The notes under the pieces were generated by a model, which was given only the letters and a program-made list of their open reading frames with translations, did not search any database and was not told where the DNA came from. Of a DNA stretch of 32,673 bases, positions 1-7,302 are shown piece after piece. Position 1 is the first letter of the stretch. Each line of letters begins with the position of its first letter. The stretch is from Planctomycetota bacterium (GTDB taxonomy: Bacteria > Planctomycetota > UBA1135 > JADKAF01). The DNA is taken from the NCBI GenBank assembly GCA_016793245.1, contig JAEUHW010000257.1, positions 1-32,673 of the forward strand, written 5' to 3'. A program made the position numbers and the translations under genes.

Positions 1-1236
1 GTCGTACTGGTTGCGATAGCCGTGGCTCACGATCTCGACGTTCTTCCCATCGAGGTCGCAGCGCGCGATCCAGCCGCCCGGGGCCAGCAAGCCGCGCGCG
101 TGACCGTTCGCGTCCCACATCCGCGGCAGCAGCAGATCCTCGCCCCAGTTCTTCGGCGAGCGCGAGCTCTGGTACGGCGGCAGCGGCGTGTGGTTACCGG
201 CGCAGAAGTAGAACCCGTCGCCATCGGCCGTTGGGATGATCGCGTGTGGCCCGTGCTCGCCGCCTCCGGTGAAGGGCACGAGATGCTCGGCGCGATCGAG
301 AGCGCCATCGCCGTTCGCATCGGTGATGCGCCAGAGGCCGGAAGAGCGACCGCCTTGCACGTTCGCGTAGAGCGCGCCCTTCCACCAGCAAAGGCCCTGC
401 GCCCCGGAGAGCGGCACTTCGACCTTCTCGACGACCGTGGTCGCTTCGGCCGCGCCTAGGGTCGCCGGCGTGATCCGGTAGATGCCGCGACCACCTTGGT
501 CGCTGGCGTAAAGGCGCCCGTCGTCACTGGCGCAAAGCGCGACCCAGGAACCCTGCTCGGCCTTGGCGACGGTGTAGACCAGCTCGCCGCGGAAGCCGGC
601 CGGCAGCTTGAGATGCGGAGCGGCGACGGCCTGCTGCGGACCGCCTGCGGACGGTGCGGCGACCTTGCCCGGGCCGTACGCGCCCGCGTTGACCACGCCG
701 CTCCACGGCAGGTCCGCTGAGCCCACGAGCCCGAGGACGCTCACCGGACTCCAAGCCTCCGCCGCGAACGCCGCGTCGCGCCATCCCGAGCTCGCTCGCG
801 CGGAGCCGATCCAGCTCGCGTCGGTGACCGCGACGATCTTGCCATCGACCTCGAGCTGCAGTGCCAGGCCCGCGGGTCCGCCGTCGTTCGCGCCTTCGAC
901 CGCGAGGACGTTCCGCCCGACGAGCAAGGCCTTCGTCGCATCGCGCGAGACCGGCTCTTCCCAGGCGTCGTGCGAGAGGATCGCCTGCCCGTTCAGGTAA
1001 ACGACGAGGCGGTTATCGCCCGAGCCCGTGACCACTGCCGAGCGGAACGAGCCCTCGATCTCGAAGGTCTTGCGGAGATAGACCGCGGAGCTGTCCGCGG
1101 CGCTCCCGTGCCAGATCCAGCGCGGCAGAGAATCCTGGTCCTGCGGCGCCCTCGCGGAAGCAGCGACGACGGGGCTCGACACGGCGAAGAGAGCACCGCT
1201 GCCGGCAAGCAAGGAGAGGAGCATCGACCACGGCAT
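1..1236 (-). CDS. Secreted galactose-binding / beta-propeller protein, C-terminus cut by window edge
   Basis: The visible 412 codons start at an ATG at 1236 and stay open to base 1, so the protein continues outside the window. Residues 1-30 form a signal peptide ending in an Ala-rich stretch. Residues about 38-150 look like a galactose-binding-type beta-sandwich (WIWHG, YLRKTFEIEG, NRLVVYLNGQ, LLVGRNVLAVEGAN), as found in planctomycete sugar-degrading proteins. From about 210 a propeller begins (LPAGFRGELVY, SDDGRLYASDQGGRGIYRI, GEHGPHAI) of the kind that opens the large planctomycete PVC-heme/dehydrogenase-like secreted proteins. Such proteins often end in HEAT repeats and a cytochrome c CxxCH motif, but that part is not visible here. 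The catalytic role is unknown; sorbosone-dehydrogenase-type labels on this family are weak. No good Shine-Dalgarno precedes the start. The signal peptide and propeller are seen; the family placement is from general knowledge. Confidence 0.8.
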   Translation of the reverse strand, partial: MPWSMLLSLLAGSGALFAVSSPVVAASARAPQDQDSLPRWIWHGSAADSSAVYLRKTFEIEGSFRSAVVTGSGDNRLVVYLNGQAILSHDAWEEPVSRDATKALLVGRNVLAVEGANDGGPAGLALQLEVDGKIVAVTDASWIGSARASSGWRDAAFAAEAWSPVSVLGLVGSADLPWSGVVNAGAYGPGKVAAPSAGGPQQAVAAPHLKLPAGFRGELVYTVAKAEQGSWVALCASDDGRLYASDQGGRGIYRITPATLGAAEATTVVEKVEVPLSGAQGLCWWKGALYANVQGGRSSGLWRITDANGDGALDRAEHLVPFTGGGEHGPHAIIPTADGDGFYFCAGNHTPLPPYQSSRSPKNWGEDLLLPRMWDANGHARGLLAPGGWIARCDLDGKNVEIVSHGYRNQYD

Positions 1237-1512
1237 GGGCGAGACCTGCGAGAACGGGAGGAACGAGACGCGGAACCAGGCCTCGAGACCTCGCGCGGCG
1301 CGCCGAAGGCGTGGCCGCGGAGATCGAAGCGCCCCCGTATCTCTGCAGGAATTGCCGCCGCGAGGAAAGCGTGCGCTGCGAGCTCTCGCGTTCCGCGGCC
1401 CGATCCCGTCGCAACTGCGGACTCGGACCGCGCGCTTGCGGCCGGCGCTCCAGACCAGCGCGCGGTCCGGGACCTCGCGCTCTCCGCCGTCATCGTCGCG
1501 CGCCGCGAGTCG
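1237..1512. other. Intergenic region between two minus-strand genes
   Basis: These 276 bases must hold the promoter of the secreted propeller protein (start at 1236) and the 3' end of the symporter transcript. The only clear structure is the long inverted repeat at 1424-1469, listed separately. I see no convincing -35/-10 pair and no small gene with codon use like its neighbours. Confidence 0.5.
1424..1469 (-). terminator. Inverted repeat, probable terminator of the symporter gene
   Basis: A perfect 12-bp inverted repeat (CGGACCGCGCGC at 1424-1435, GCGCGCGGTCCG at 1458-1469) encloses a 22-nt loop. It lies about 45 bp past the symporter stop. There is no T-run, so intrinsic termination is inferred from position and stem strength only. 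Confidence 0.45.
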
Positions 1513-2790
1513 CTATCCCGCCGCCGCTCGCTGCTCCGGCGCGAGATCCACCCGCTCGCCTTCCCAGCGCGCGACGACGACGGACGCCACCGAGTTCCCG
1601 ACGACGTTCGTCGCCGAGCGGCCCATGTCGAGCAGGAAGTCCACCGCGAGGATCAGCAGCAGACCTTGCTCGGGGAGCTGGAAGTAGGTCAACGTCGCGG
1701 CGATCACGACGAGCGAGGCGCGCGGAACACCCGCCATGCCCTTCGAGGTGATCATCAGCAGGAAGAGCATCGTGAGCTGCTCGCCGATCGACATCGAGAC
1801 GCCGTACGCCTGCGCGATGAAGAGCGTCGCGAAGGTGCAGTACATCATCGAGCCGTCGAGGTTGAACGAGTAGCCGAGCGGCAGGACGAAGCTGGAGACC
1901 TTCTTCGAGACGCCGAAGGTCTGGAGCTGCGCGAGGGTCCGCGGATACGCGGCCTCCGAGCTCGCCGTCGAGAAGGCGAGCAGGAGCGGCCCCCGGATCA
2001 GCCCGAGGAGCTCGAGCGCGCGCTTGCCGACGAAGAGCGACGCGGCTCCGATCAGCACCACCCAGAGCAACGCGAGCGAGAAGTAGAAGCCGCCCACGAA
2101 CTGCGCGTAGGTGCCGAGGATGCCGAGGCCGTGCTCGGTGATCGCCTGCGCGAGGGCCGCGAAGATCGCGACCGGCGCGAAGAGCATCACGTAGCCGGTC
2201 ACCTTGAGCATGATCGAGGCGACCTGATCGGCGAGGTGCACGACGTGGTGCGCGGCGTCGTCGAGCGAGGCCACCGCGACGCCGACGAAGATCGAGAACA
2301 CCACGATCTGCAGGATCTCGTTCCGCGCCATCGCATCGATGATCGACGAGGGGAAGACGTGCATCAGAAACTCGCGGATCGTGAGCTTCCCGCCGTCGAT
2401 CTTCGCACCGGCCGCGGCGACATCCGCGGCGGTCGGTAGCGTCAGCCCGAGCCCGACGCCCGGCTGCAGCAGGTGCACGAGTAGGAGCCCCATCGTCAGC
2501 GAGACGATCGAGGCCATCACGAACCAGAGCAGGGTCTTCACCCCGATGCGCCCGACCGCGCCCGCCCCCTCCATGTGCGCGATGCCCGCGACCAGGGTCG
2601 AGAAGACTAGCGGCGCGATGATCATCTTGATCATGCGCAGGAACACGTCGGTCACGAGCTTGAACCAGCCGGCGACCTCCTTCGCCGTGCCCGCGCCGCA
2701 CCACGCGTCGAGATAGGTGTGACAACCCCAGCCGACGGCGATGCCGCCGAGCATGGCGAAGACGATCGAGAGGGCGAGCAGGCGATTCAT
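1513..2790 (-). CDS. Dicarboxylate/amino acid:cation symporter (DAACS family)
   Basis: This 425-residue polytopic inner-membrane protein belongs to the GltP/DctA/GltPh family of secondary transporters for acidic amino acids or C4-dicarboxylates. The diagnostic C-terminal half is intact: a re-entrant HP1 loop with STASSEAAYPRTL, the TM7 motif GYSFNLDGSMMY, HP2 with SKGMAGVPRASLVV, and TM8 with D384, D388, R391, N395 and N399. In GltPh the Asp matching D388 binds the substrate amino group and the Arg matching R391 the side-chain carboxylate; DctA has Ser at the first position. That favours an acidic amino acid over succinate/malate, as an inference. Length is normal for the family. The ATG at 2790 gives a hydrophobic first helix. 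It diverges from the BlaI gene, with 224 bp between. Confidence 0.93.
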   Translation of the reverse strand: MNRLLALSIVFAMLGGIAVGWGCHTYLDAWCGAGTAKEVAGWFKLVTDVFLRMIKMIIAPLVFSTLVAGIAHMEGAGAVGRIGVKTLLWFVMASIVSLTMGLLLVHLLQPGVGLGLTLPTAADVAAAGAKIDGGKLTIREFLMHVFPSSIIDAMARNEILQIVVFSIFVGVAVASLDDAAHHVVHLADQVASIMLKVTGYVMLFAPVAIFAALAQAITEHGLGILGTYAQFVGGFYFSLALLWVVLIGAASLFVGKRALELLGLIRGPLLLAFSTASSEAAYPRTLAQLQTFGVSKKVSSFVLPLGYSFNLDGSMMYCTFATLFIAQAYGVSMSIGEQLTMLFLLMITSKGMAGVPRASLVVIAATLTYFQLPEQGLLLILAVDFLLDMGRSATNVVGNSVASVVVARWEGERVDLAPEQRAAAG

Positions 2791-2913
2791 GGGTGGACGG
2801 GAGCTCCGGCGAGGCGGCGCGGAAGGCTAGCCAAAGTGCCACTCGAGGGACAGCGCGCGCCGGCCACGGCGCCCACGCGCACCTGGTCGCGACCGAAAAG
2901 TGCACGCGGGGGG

Positions 2914-2941
2914 TTACCCAAACCGAAGACATGTGTATTCT
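2914..2941 (+). promoter_or_regulatory. Candidate promoter of the blaI-M56 operon
   Basis: TTACCC (2914-2919) and TATTCT (2936-2941) are 16 bp apart and resemble a -35/-10 pair. The -10-like hexamer abuts the first BlaI-type box and the second box would cover the predicted transcription start, as expected for repression. The match to consensus is partial, so this is a tentative placement. Confidence 0.35.
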
Positions 2942-2960
2942 CAAACACACTTGTCTTCGG
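2923..2960 (+). promoter_or_regulatory. Probable BlaI operator: two ACA-nn-TGT boxes within a larger dyad
   Basis: Outer arms CCGAAGAC (2923-2930) and GTCTTCGG (2953-2960) are exact reverse complements. Inside lie two 8-bp boxes, ACATGTGT (2929-2936) and ACACTTGT (2947-2954), each fitting the ACA-nn-TGT core of BlaI/MecI operators. Their centres are 18 bp apart, close to two helical turns, so two repressor dimers could bind the same face. The site is 55-92 bp upstream of the repressor start, so autoregulation is the simplest reading. It may also influence the divergent symporter. Confidence 0.65.
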
Positions 2961-3014
2961 TCGGCGCGCGCTCGGGGCGCGCCGCCGGCCGGGACGCGCA
3001 CGGAGATTCGCGCC

Positions 3015-3404
3015 ATGCCGGAGCTGCCGACGATCTCGGAGGCCGAGTGGGAAGTGATGGAGGTCGTGTGGACGCGCGCCAAGGTCTCGGCGCAGGAGGT
3101 TCACGCGGCCCTCGCCTCCCAGCGCTCGTGGACGGAGGGCACCGTGAAGACGCTGCTCCGCCGGCTGCTGCAGAAGGGCGCCGTGCGCTACGAGCTCGAA
3201 GGGAAGCGCTACCTCTACTCGGCGCGCCTGACGCGTGAGCGCGTCGTGCGCGCGGAGGCGGATTCTTTCCTGCAGCGCGTCTTCCGCGGCTCGGCGAGCC
3301 CGATGCTCGCGCACTTCGTGAAGAGCACCAAGCTCTCGCCCGACGAGATCAAGGAGCTCCGGCGCCTGCTGCAGGAGAAGCAGAGCGAGGAGGGCGGGCG
3401 ATGA
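3015..3404 (+). CDS. BlaI/MecI-family transcriptional repressor
   Basis: This 129-residue winged-helix repressor is full length for the family. The N-terminal DNA-binding domain is clear (ISEAEWEVMEVVW at 7-19, then VSAQEVHAAL, WTEGTVKTLLRRLLQKGAV, and the wing GKRYLYSA). The C-terminal part (about 80-125) would be the dimerisation arm. BlaI-type repressors bind dyads upstream of their own operon and are inactivated when the partner M56 protease signals. The ATG at 3015 was chosen because the family starts just before this LPTISEAEWEVM-like motif; a GGAG lies 9 bp upstream. Earlier in-frame codons would run through the operator and encode an Arg-rich tail unlike the family. Its stop overlaps the next gene by 4 bp (ATGA), so the two are translationally coupled. 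No beta-lactamase gene is nearby, so the signal is unlikely to be a beta-lactam. Confidence 0.93.
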   Translation: MPELPTISEAEWEVMEVVWTRAKVSAQEVHAALASQRSWTEGTVKTLLRRLLQKGAVRYELEGKRYLYSARLTRERVVRAEADSFLQRVFRGSASPMLAHFVKSTKLSPDEIKELRRLLQEKQSEEGGR

Positions 3405-5653
3405 TCCTCTCCCCCGAGCTCTCCGCCGCGCTGATCGACTGGCTCGTCCGCACGTCGCTCGATCTCGCGTGGCTGGGCGTGGGCGTGCTGCTCGTCACCA
3501 CGGCCCTCGGCAAACATCTGGGCCCGCGCTGGCGCTACTGCCTCTGGCTGCTCGTCGTGCTGCGCCTCTTCGTGCCGCAGCCGCTGCCGCAAGAAGTGCT
3601 GCCGAGCGCGCCGCGCCTCGAGCAAGACGCCGCTTCGCAGTGGCTGAGCACGATCTGGAAGCCCGCCGAACGCGTCGGCGCGCGCGCCACGGAAGCTCCG
3701 AGCCCGACCGCCGACGCCGCCCCAGCGCCCCTGGAGACGACCTCCGTCGCTCCCGCGACGATCGCCCTCTCCGCCGCGGCACCGCCCGAGCCGGCGCCCG
3801 CGACGCCGAGCACGAACGCGGCCATCCTCGAACTCTGTCTCGCGCTCTGGCTCGGCATCGCCGCGCTGCTCTGGACGATCGGCTGCTTCCGCGAGACGCG
3901 CTTCCGCCGCGCGCTGCGCGCCGCAGCCCCGATCGAGGATCCGCGCGTCCTCTCGCTCTACGCCGCGACCGCGCGCACGCTCGGCGTCGCCGCGCCGCCG
4001 CGCCTCGTGGCGACGCGCGCGACGCAGGCGCCGTGCCTCAGCGGCTGGATCGCGCCGCGCATCGCGCTGCCGGACCCGACCTGGCGCGCGCTCGGACGGA
4101 ACGCGCTCCGCACCGTGCTCGCGCACGAGCTCGCGCACGTGCGCCGCCGCGACGTGCCGCGCCAGTGGGCGCTGCACGCGATCGGCTGCGCGTTCTGGTT
4201 CCACCCAGTGCTCCACCTGGCGCTGCGGCAGCTCCGCAGCACGCAGGAGGAGCTCTGCGATCTCGCCGCGCTCCAGCGCGGCACGCGCACCGCCTCGACG
4301 CGCTACGCCGCGACGCTGCTGCGCCTCTCGATCTCGCACCCCCACGTCTCGCGCACTTCTCCCACGGCCGGCGCCCTCTCCGGTGCTCGGGAGCTTCAAC
4401 GGAGGATTCGCACCGTGATGCATCGCCAACCCACTCGTCCCCTCATCTGGTTCCCCGCGCTCGCCGCACTGAGCGCGTTCTCCTGGCTCGGCATGACGCA
4501 GGCCGCCGAGCAAGCGCAGCTCGTGCTGCCCGCAGAGCCCTCGGCCTTCGCGTCGCAGGACTCCGCCGCCGCCATCCAAGTCGTGCGCCAGCTCCCCGCT
4601 CCGGCGTGGCAAGCGCCGCTGGCCGAGAAGGTGCGCACGACGCGCGCGAGCGCGGCGTTCGAGAACGCTCCGCTCGCCGAGATCGCACAAGTGCTCGCGA
4701 AGCTCTCCGGCTGCCCGATCGCCGTCCATCCACAGGTCGAGAACGACTACGGCGCGCTGGAGCTCACGCTGCGCGGCGAGGACACGCTCGATCATATGCT
4801 CGACCGCCTGACGAAGGAGCACGACCTGCATTGGGAGCTCGAGGGCGGCGCGGTCCTGATCGCGCCTCGCGGCTCGAACGCGTTCAGCACCGATCTTCGC
4901 TTCTACAAGGTGGCGCCGCTGATCGGGTCCGCCGCGAGCGAGGAGCAGCTCAGCGAGCGCCTGATGCAGCTCCAGGAGCTCGTGATCCAGATCGGGGCGA
5001 CCGATCCGTCCTGGAACGAGAACGAGCGCGTCTCGCTCTCGGCGTGGCGCGAGGCGCTCGTGGTGCGCCAGACGGATCGACAGCACCGCCGCGTCCAGGC
5101 GTTCCTGGAGCTCCTCGCCGCGCGCGGCGCGCGTCCGCAAGCAGCGCGCACGCCCGCCGAGCTCGCGCTGGAAACCCGCCTCGAGGAGCCTTGCTCTTTC
5201 TGCTTCGACGGCCAGAACATCGAGGAAGTACGCGATGTGCTCTCGAAGCAAGGACTCGCCGTGCACTTCGACGCGGACGTCCTGGAGTCGAGCCCGGAGA
5301 TCAGCCTCGTCGTCGAAGGAACGCCGCTGCGCGAGGCCCTGACGCGCCTCGCGCAGACCACGGGCGCACATCTCGAGCTTCGCTCCGGCGAGCTCTACTT
5401 CACCACCAAGCCCGAGCTCCGCGTGGAGGTCTTCGAGATCGGGGACTTCGTCGCCGCCGACGATCCCGCGCAGCGCGAAGAGCGCGGCCATCAGCTCATC
5501 GACATGCTGCGCCAAGCGGTGAGCCCGAGCTCCTGGGACGAGCTCGAGACCGCGATCGCGTTCTGGGGCGACCTGCTCGTCGTGCGCCAGAAGCAGCAGA
5601 ACCAGATCCTCGTGCGCGAGACGCTGGAGGCGCTGCGGCGCGTGCGGCAGTGA
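3401..5653 (+). CDS. M56-family membrane metalloprotease (BlaR1-like) with two STN-like sensor domains
   Basis: This 750-residue protein is the sensor/protease partner of the BlaI repressor. TM segments lie near residues 13-35, 46-60, 145-165 and 347-366. The zinc-protease motif HELAH is at 242-246, followed by EELCD at 283-287, which supplies the downstream acidic ligand as in other M56 proteins. After the last TM the chain is extracytoplasmic. The penicillin-binding-type sensor of BlaR1 is absent. In its place are two domains resembling secretin/TonB short N-terminal (STN) modules: about 411-490 (FENAPLAEIAQVLAKLSG, later ELTLRGEDTLDHMLDRLT) and about 591-685 (FDGQNIEEVRDVLSKQGL, later LVVEGTPLREALTRLAQ). 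Planctomycetes have many M56 proteins with varied outer domains. The ligand is unknown. Protease and BlaI coupling are well supported; the STN assignment rests on pattern only. Confidence 0.88.
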   Translation: MILSPELSAALIDWLVRTSLDLAWLGVGVLLVTTALGKHLGPRWRYCLWLLVVLRLFVPQPLPQEVLPSAPRLEQDAASQWLSTIWKPAERVGARATEAPSPTADAAPAPLETTSVAPATIALSAAAPPEPAPATPSTNAAILELCLALWLGIAALLWTIGCFRETRFRRALRAAAPIEDPRVLSLYAATARTLGVAAPPRLVATRATQAPCLSGWIAPRIALPDPTWRALGRNALRTVLAHELAHVRRRDVPRQWALHAIGCAFWFHPVLHLALRQLRSTQEELCDLAALQRGTRTASTRYAATLLRLSISHPHVSRTSPTAGALSGARELQRRIRTVMHRQPTRPLIWFPALAALSAFSWLGMTQAAEQAQLVLPAEPSAFASQDSAAAIQVVRQLPAPAWQAPLAEKVRTTRASAAFENAPLAEIAQVLAKLSGCPIAVHPQVENDYGALELTLRGEDTLDHMLDRLTKEHDLHWELEGGAVLIAPRGSNAFSTDLRFYKVAPLIGSAASEEQLSERLMQLQELVIQIGATDPSWNENERVSLSAWREALVVRQTDRQHRRVQAFLELLAARGARPQAARTPAELALETRLEEPCSFCFDGQNIEEVRDVLSKQGLAVHFDADVLESSPEISLVVEGTPLREALTRLAQTTGAHLELRSGELYFTTKPELRVEVFEIGDFVAADDPAQREERGHQLIDMLRQAVSPSSWDELETAIAFWGDLLVVRQKQQNQILVRETLEALRRVRQ

Positions 5654-5660
5654 ACGAAGG

Positions 5661-5685
5661 AGCGCGGCGCAGGCAGCGCCGCGCT
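5661..5685. terminator. Bidirectional hairpin between convergent M56 and lyase genes
   Basis: AGCGCGGCGC (5661-5670) and GCGCCGCGCT (5676-5685) form a perfect 10-bp stem with a 5-nt loop AGGCA. It begins 8 bp past the M56 stop, and its last base is the first base of the minus-strand lyase stop codon. No T-run follows on either strand. Position and symmetry support a shared terminator. Confidence 0.7.
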
Positions 5686-7061
5686 CAGAGCTCCTCGAAG
5701 CGCGCCGTGAAGTGGCGCAGCCACGGCGGCGCGCTCGCGATGCGGAGCCCACGCAGCTCTCTCGCGCGCTCCGCCACTTCGATGACCACTTCGGCCACGT
5801 AGTCGATGTGGCTCTGCGTGTAGGTGCGGCGCGGGAACGCGAGTCGCACGAGCTCCATCGCGGCGGGTTGCTCGCCGCCACCCGGCAGCGCCTTCCCGAA
5901 CATCACCGAGCCGATCTCGCAGCCGCGCACCCCGCCGCTGCGGTAGAGAGCGATCGCGAGCGCTTGCGCGGGATAGCGGCTCGGCGGGACGTGCGGCAGC
6001 AGCGCCTTGCCGTCGATGTAGACCGCGTGCCCGCCCGGCGGCTGGAGCGTGGGCACGCCGGCGGCGTTCACCTTCTCCGCGAGATAGGCGACCGAGCGTA
6101 TGCGATAGCGGAGGTAGTCCTCGTCGACGACCTCCTTCAAGCCCTGCGCGATCGCCTCCAAGTCGTAGCCCGCGAGCCCGCCGTAGGTCGGGAAGCCCTC
6201 GGTCAAGATGAGCAGATTGCGGCAGCGCTGCGCGAGCTCGCCGTCGTTCATCGCGAGGAAGCCGCCCATGTTCGCGAGGCCGTCCTTCTTCGCCGACATC
6301 GTGCAGCCATCGGCGAGCGAGAACATCTCCTGCGCGATCTCCTTCACGCTGCGCTGCGCCTGGAGGGGCTCGCGCTGTTTCACGAACCACGCGTTCTCGG
6401 CGAAGCGGCACGCGTCGAGGAAGAACGGCACGCCGTAGCGCTTGCAGAGCGCGGAGACGCCGCGCAGGTTCTCGAGCGAGACGGGCTGGCCGCCGCCGGA
6501 GTTGTTCGTCACCGTCGTCATCACCAGCGGCACACGCGCTCGGCCGCGTTCCTCGAGCACGCGCTCCAGCGCTGCGAGATCGACGTTGCCCTTGAAGGGA
6601 TGCAGCAACGCGGGATCGCGCCCCTCGGCGATCCCGAGGTCGAGCGCCTCCGCCTGCGTGACCTCGATGTTGGCGCGCGTCGTGTCGAAGTGCGTGTTGT
6701 TCGGCACGCACTGCCCGGGCTGCAGCAAGGTCTCGAACAAGATGCGCTCGGCGGCGCGGCCCTGGTGCGTCGGGATCACCTCGGCATAGCCGGTGAGCTC
6801 CTGCACCGCGTCTTGGAAGCGGTAGAACGAGCGCGCTCCGGCATACGACTCATCCCCGTCGAGCATGCCGGCCCACTGCTTCGCCGACATGGCCCCCGTG
6901 CCCGAGTCGGTGAGCAAGTCGATCACGACTTCGTCCGCGTGCAGACCGAAGAGATTGAGCCCCGCGCGCTGCAACGCGGCCTCGCGCTCTTCCTCGCTCG
7001 GCATGCTCAGGCTCTGCACGCTGTGGATGCGGAAGGGCTCGATGATGGTGCGAAACTTCAT
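5685..7061 (-). CDS. Tryptophanase-family PLP-dependent beta-eliminating lyase
   Basis: This 458-residue enzyme belongs to the tryptophanase / tyrosine phenol-lyase family, which cleaves an aromatic amino acid to indole or phenol, pyruvate and ammonia. The family core is complete: EPFRI at the N-terminus, IDLLTDSGTGAMS, GDESYAGARSFY, the PLP-ring region PTHQGRAAE, FARFAEN-type DACRFAENAWF, the Schiff-base lysine in TMSAKKD, EGFPTYGGLAG, and C-terminal LAFPRRTYTQSHID with the carboxylate-binding Arg. Two pocket segments look like tryptophanase: FDTT where tyrosine phenol-lyase has FTTT, and CEIGS where the lyase has MERG and its phenol-binding Arg. Overall spacing is close to both enzymes, so tryptophan is favoured but not certain. 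The ATG at 7061 (MKFRTIIEPFRI) matches the family start; upstream codons would add an unrelated tail. It stands alone, convergent with the M56 gene. Confidence 0.88.
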   Translation of the reverse strand: MKFRTIIEPFRIHSVQSLSMPSEEEREAALQRAGLNLFGLHADEVVIDLLTDSGTGAMSAKQWAGMLDGDESYAGARSFYRFQDAVQELTGYAEVIPTHQGRAAERILFETLLQPGQCVPNNTHFDTTRANIEVTQAEALDLGIAEGRDPALLHPFKGNVDLAALERVLEERGRARVPLVMTTVTNNSGGGQPVSLENLRGVSALCKRYGVPFFLDACRFAENAWFVKQREPLQAQRSVKEIAQEMFSLADGCTMSAKKDGLANMGGFLAMNDGELAQRCRNLLILTEGFPTYGGLAGYDLEAIAQGLKEVVDEDYLRYRIRSVAYLAEKVNAAGVPTLQPPGGHAVYIDGKALLPHVPPSRYPAQALAIALYRSGGVRGCEIGSVMFGKALPGGGEQPAAMELVRLAFPRRTYTQSHIDYVAEVVIEVAERARELRGLRIASAPPWLRHFTARFEEL

Positions 7062-7292
7062 GAGCTGCGGAGGCGCGCGGGGCAGGCGGGCCGGGCGGAG
7101 GCCCCTTGGAGCGGGTCTGTGGATCGCCGCGGTTCTGCCGCCCCATGACGAGGCGCACCATGCGCACAAGAGGGAAGGGGGCTCCGACCTCGCGAGCCAT
7201 CATCGATGCCGATCGCTGGTGCCGCAGCGCTCCAAGGAGTAGCGTTCCCCGTCTCTCGCGCGCGCGAACTGCCCCTCCGCGCCCGGAGCAAC

Positions 7293-7297
7293 GGAGG
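7293..7297 (+). promoter_or_regulatory. Ribosome binding site of the TlpA-like gene
   Basis: GGAGG ends 5 bp before the ATG at 7303. It is one of the few strong Shine-Dalgarno sites in the window and fixes this start, which begins a clean signal peptide. Confidence 0.75.
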
Positions 7298-7302
7298 TCG
7301 AC

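Noticed and set aside
970..2439. Long plus-strand open frame, 489 codons, opposite the symporter
   Set aside because: The product is extremely rich in Arg, Glu, His and Asp with no domain, while the opposite strand encodes a clear DAACS transporter with all motifs.
3015..5653. Beta-lactam resistance regulator pair blaI-blaR1
   Set aside because: The repressor and protease match, but the penicillin-binding sensor domain is missing and there is no beta-lactamase gene nearby, so the specific resistance label is unsupported.
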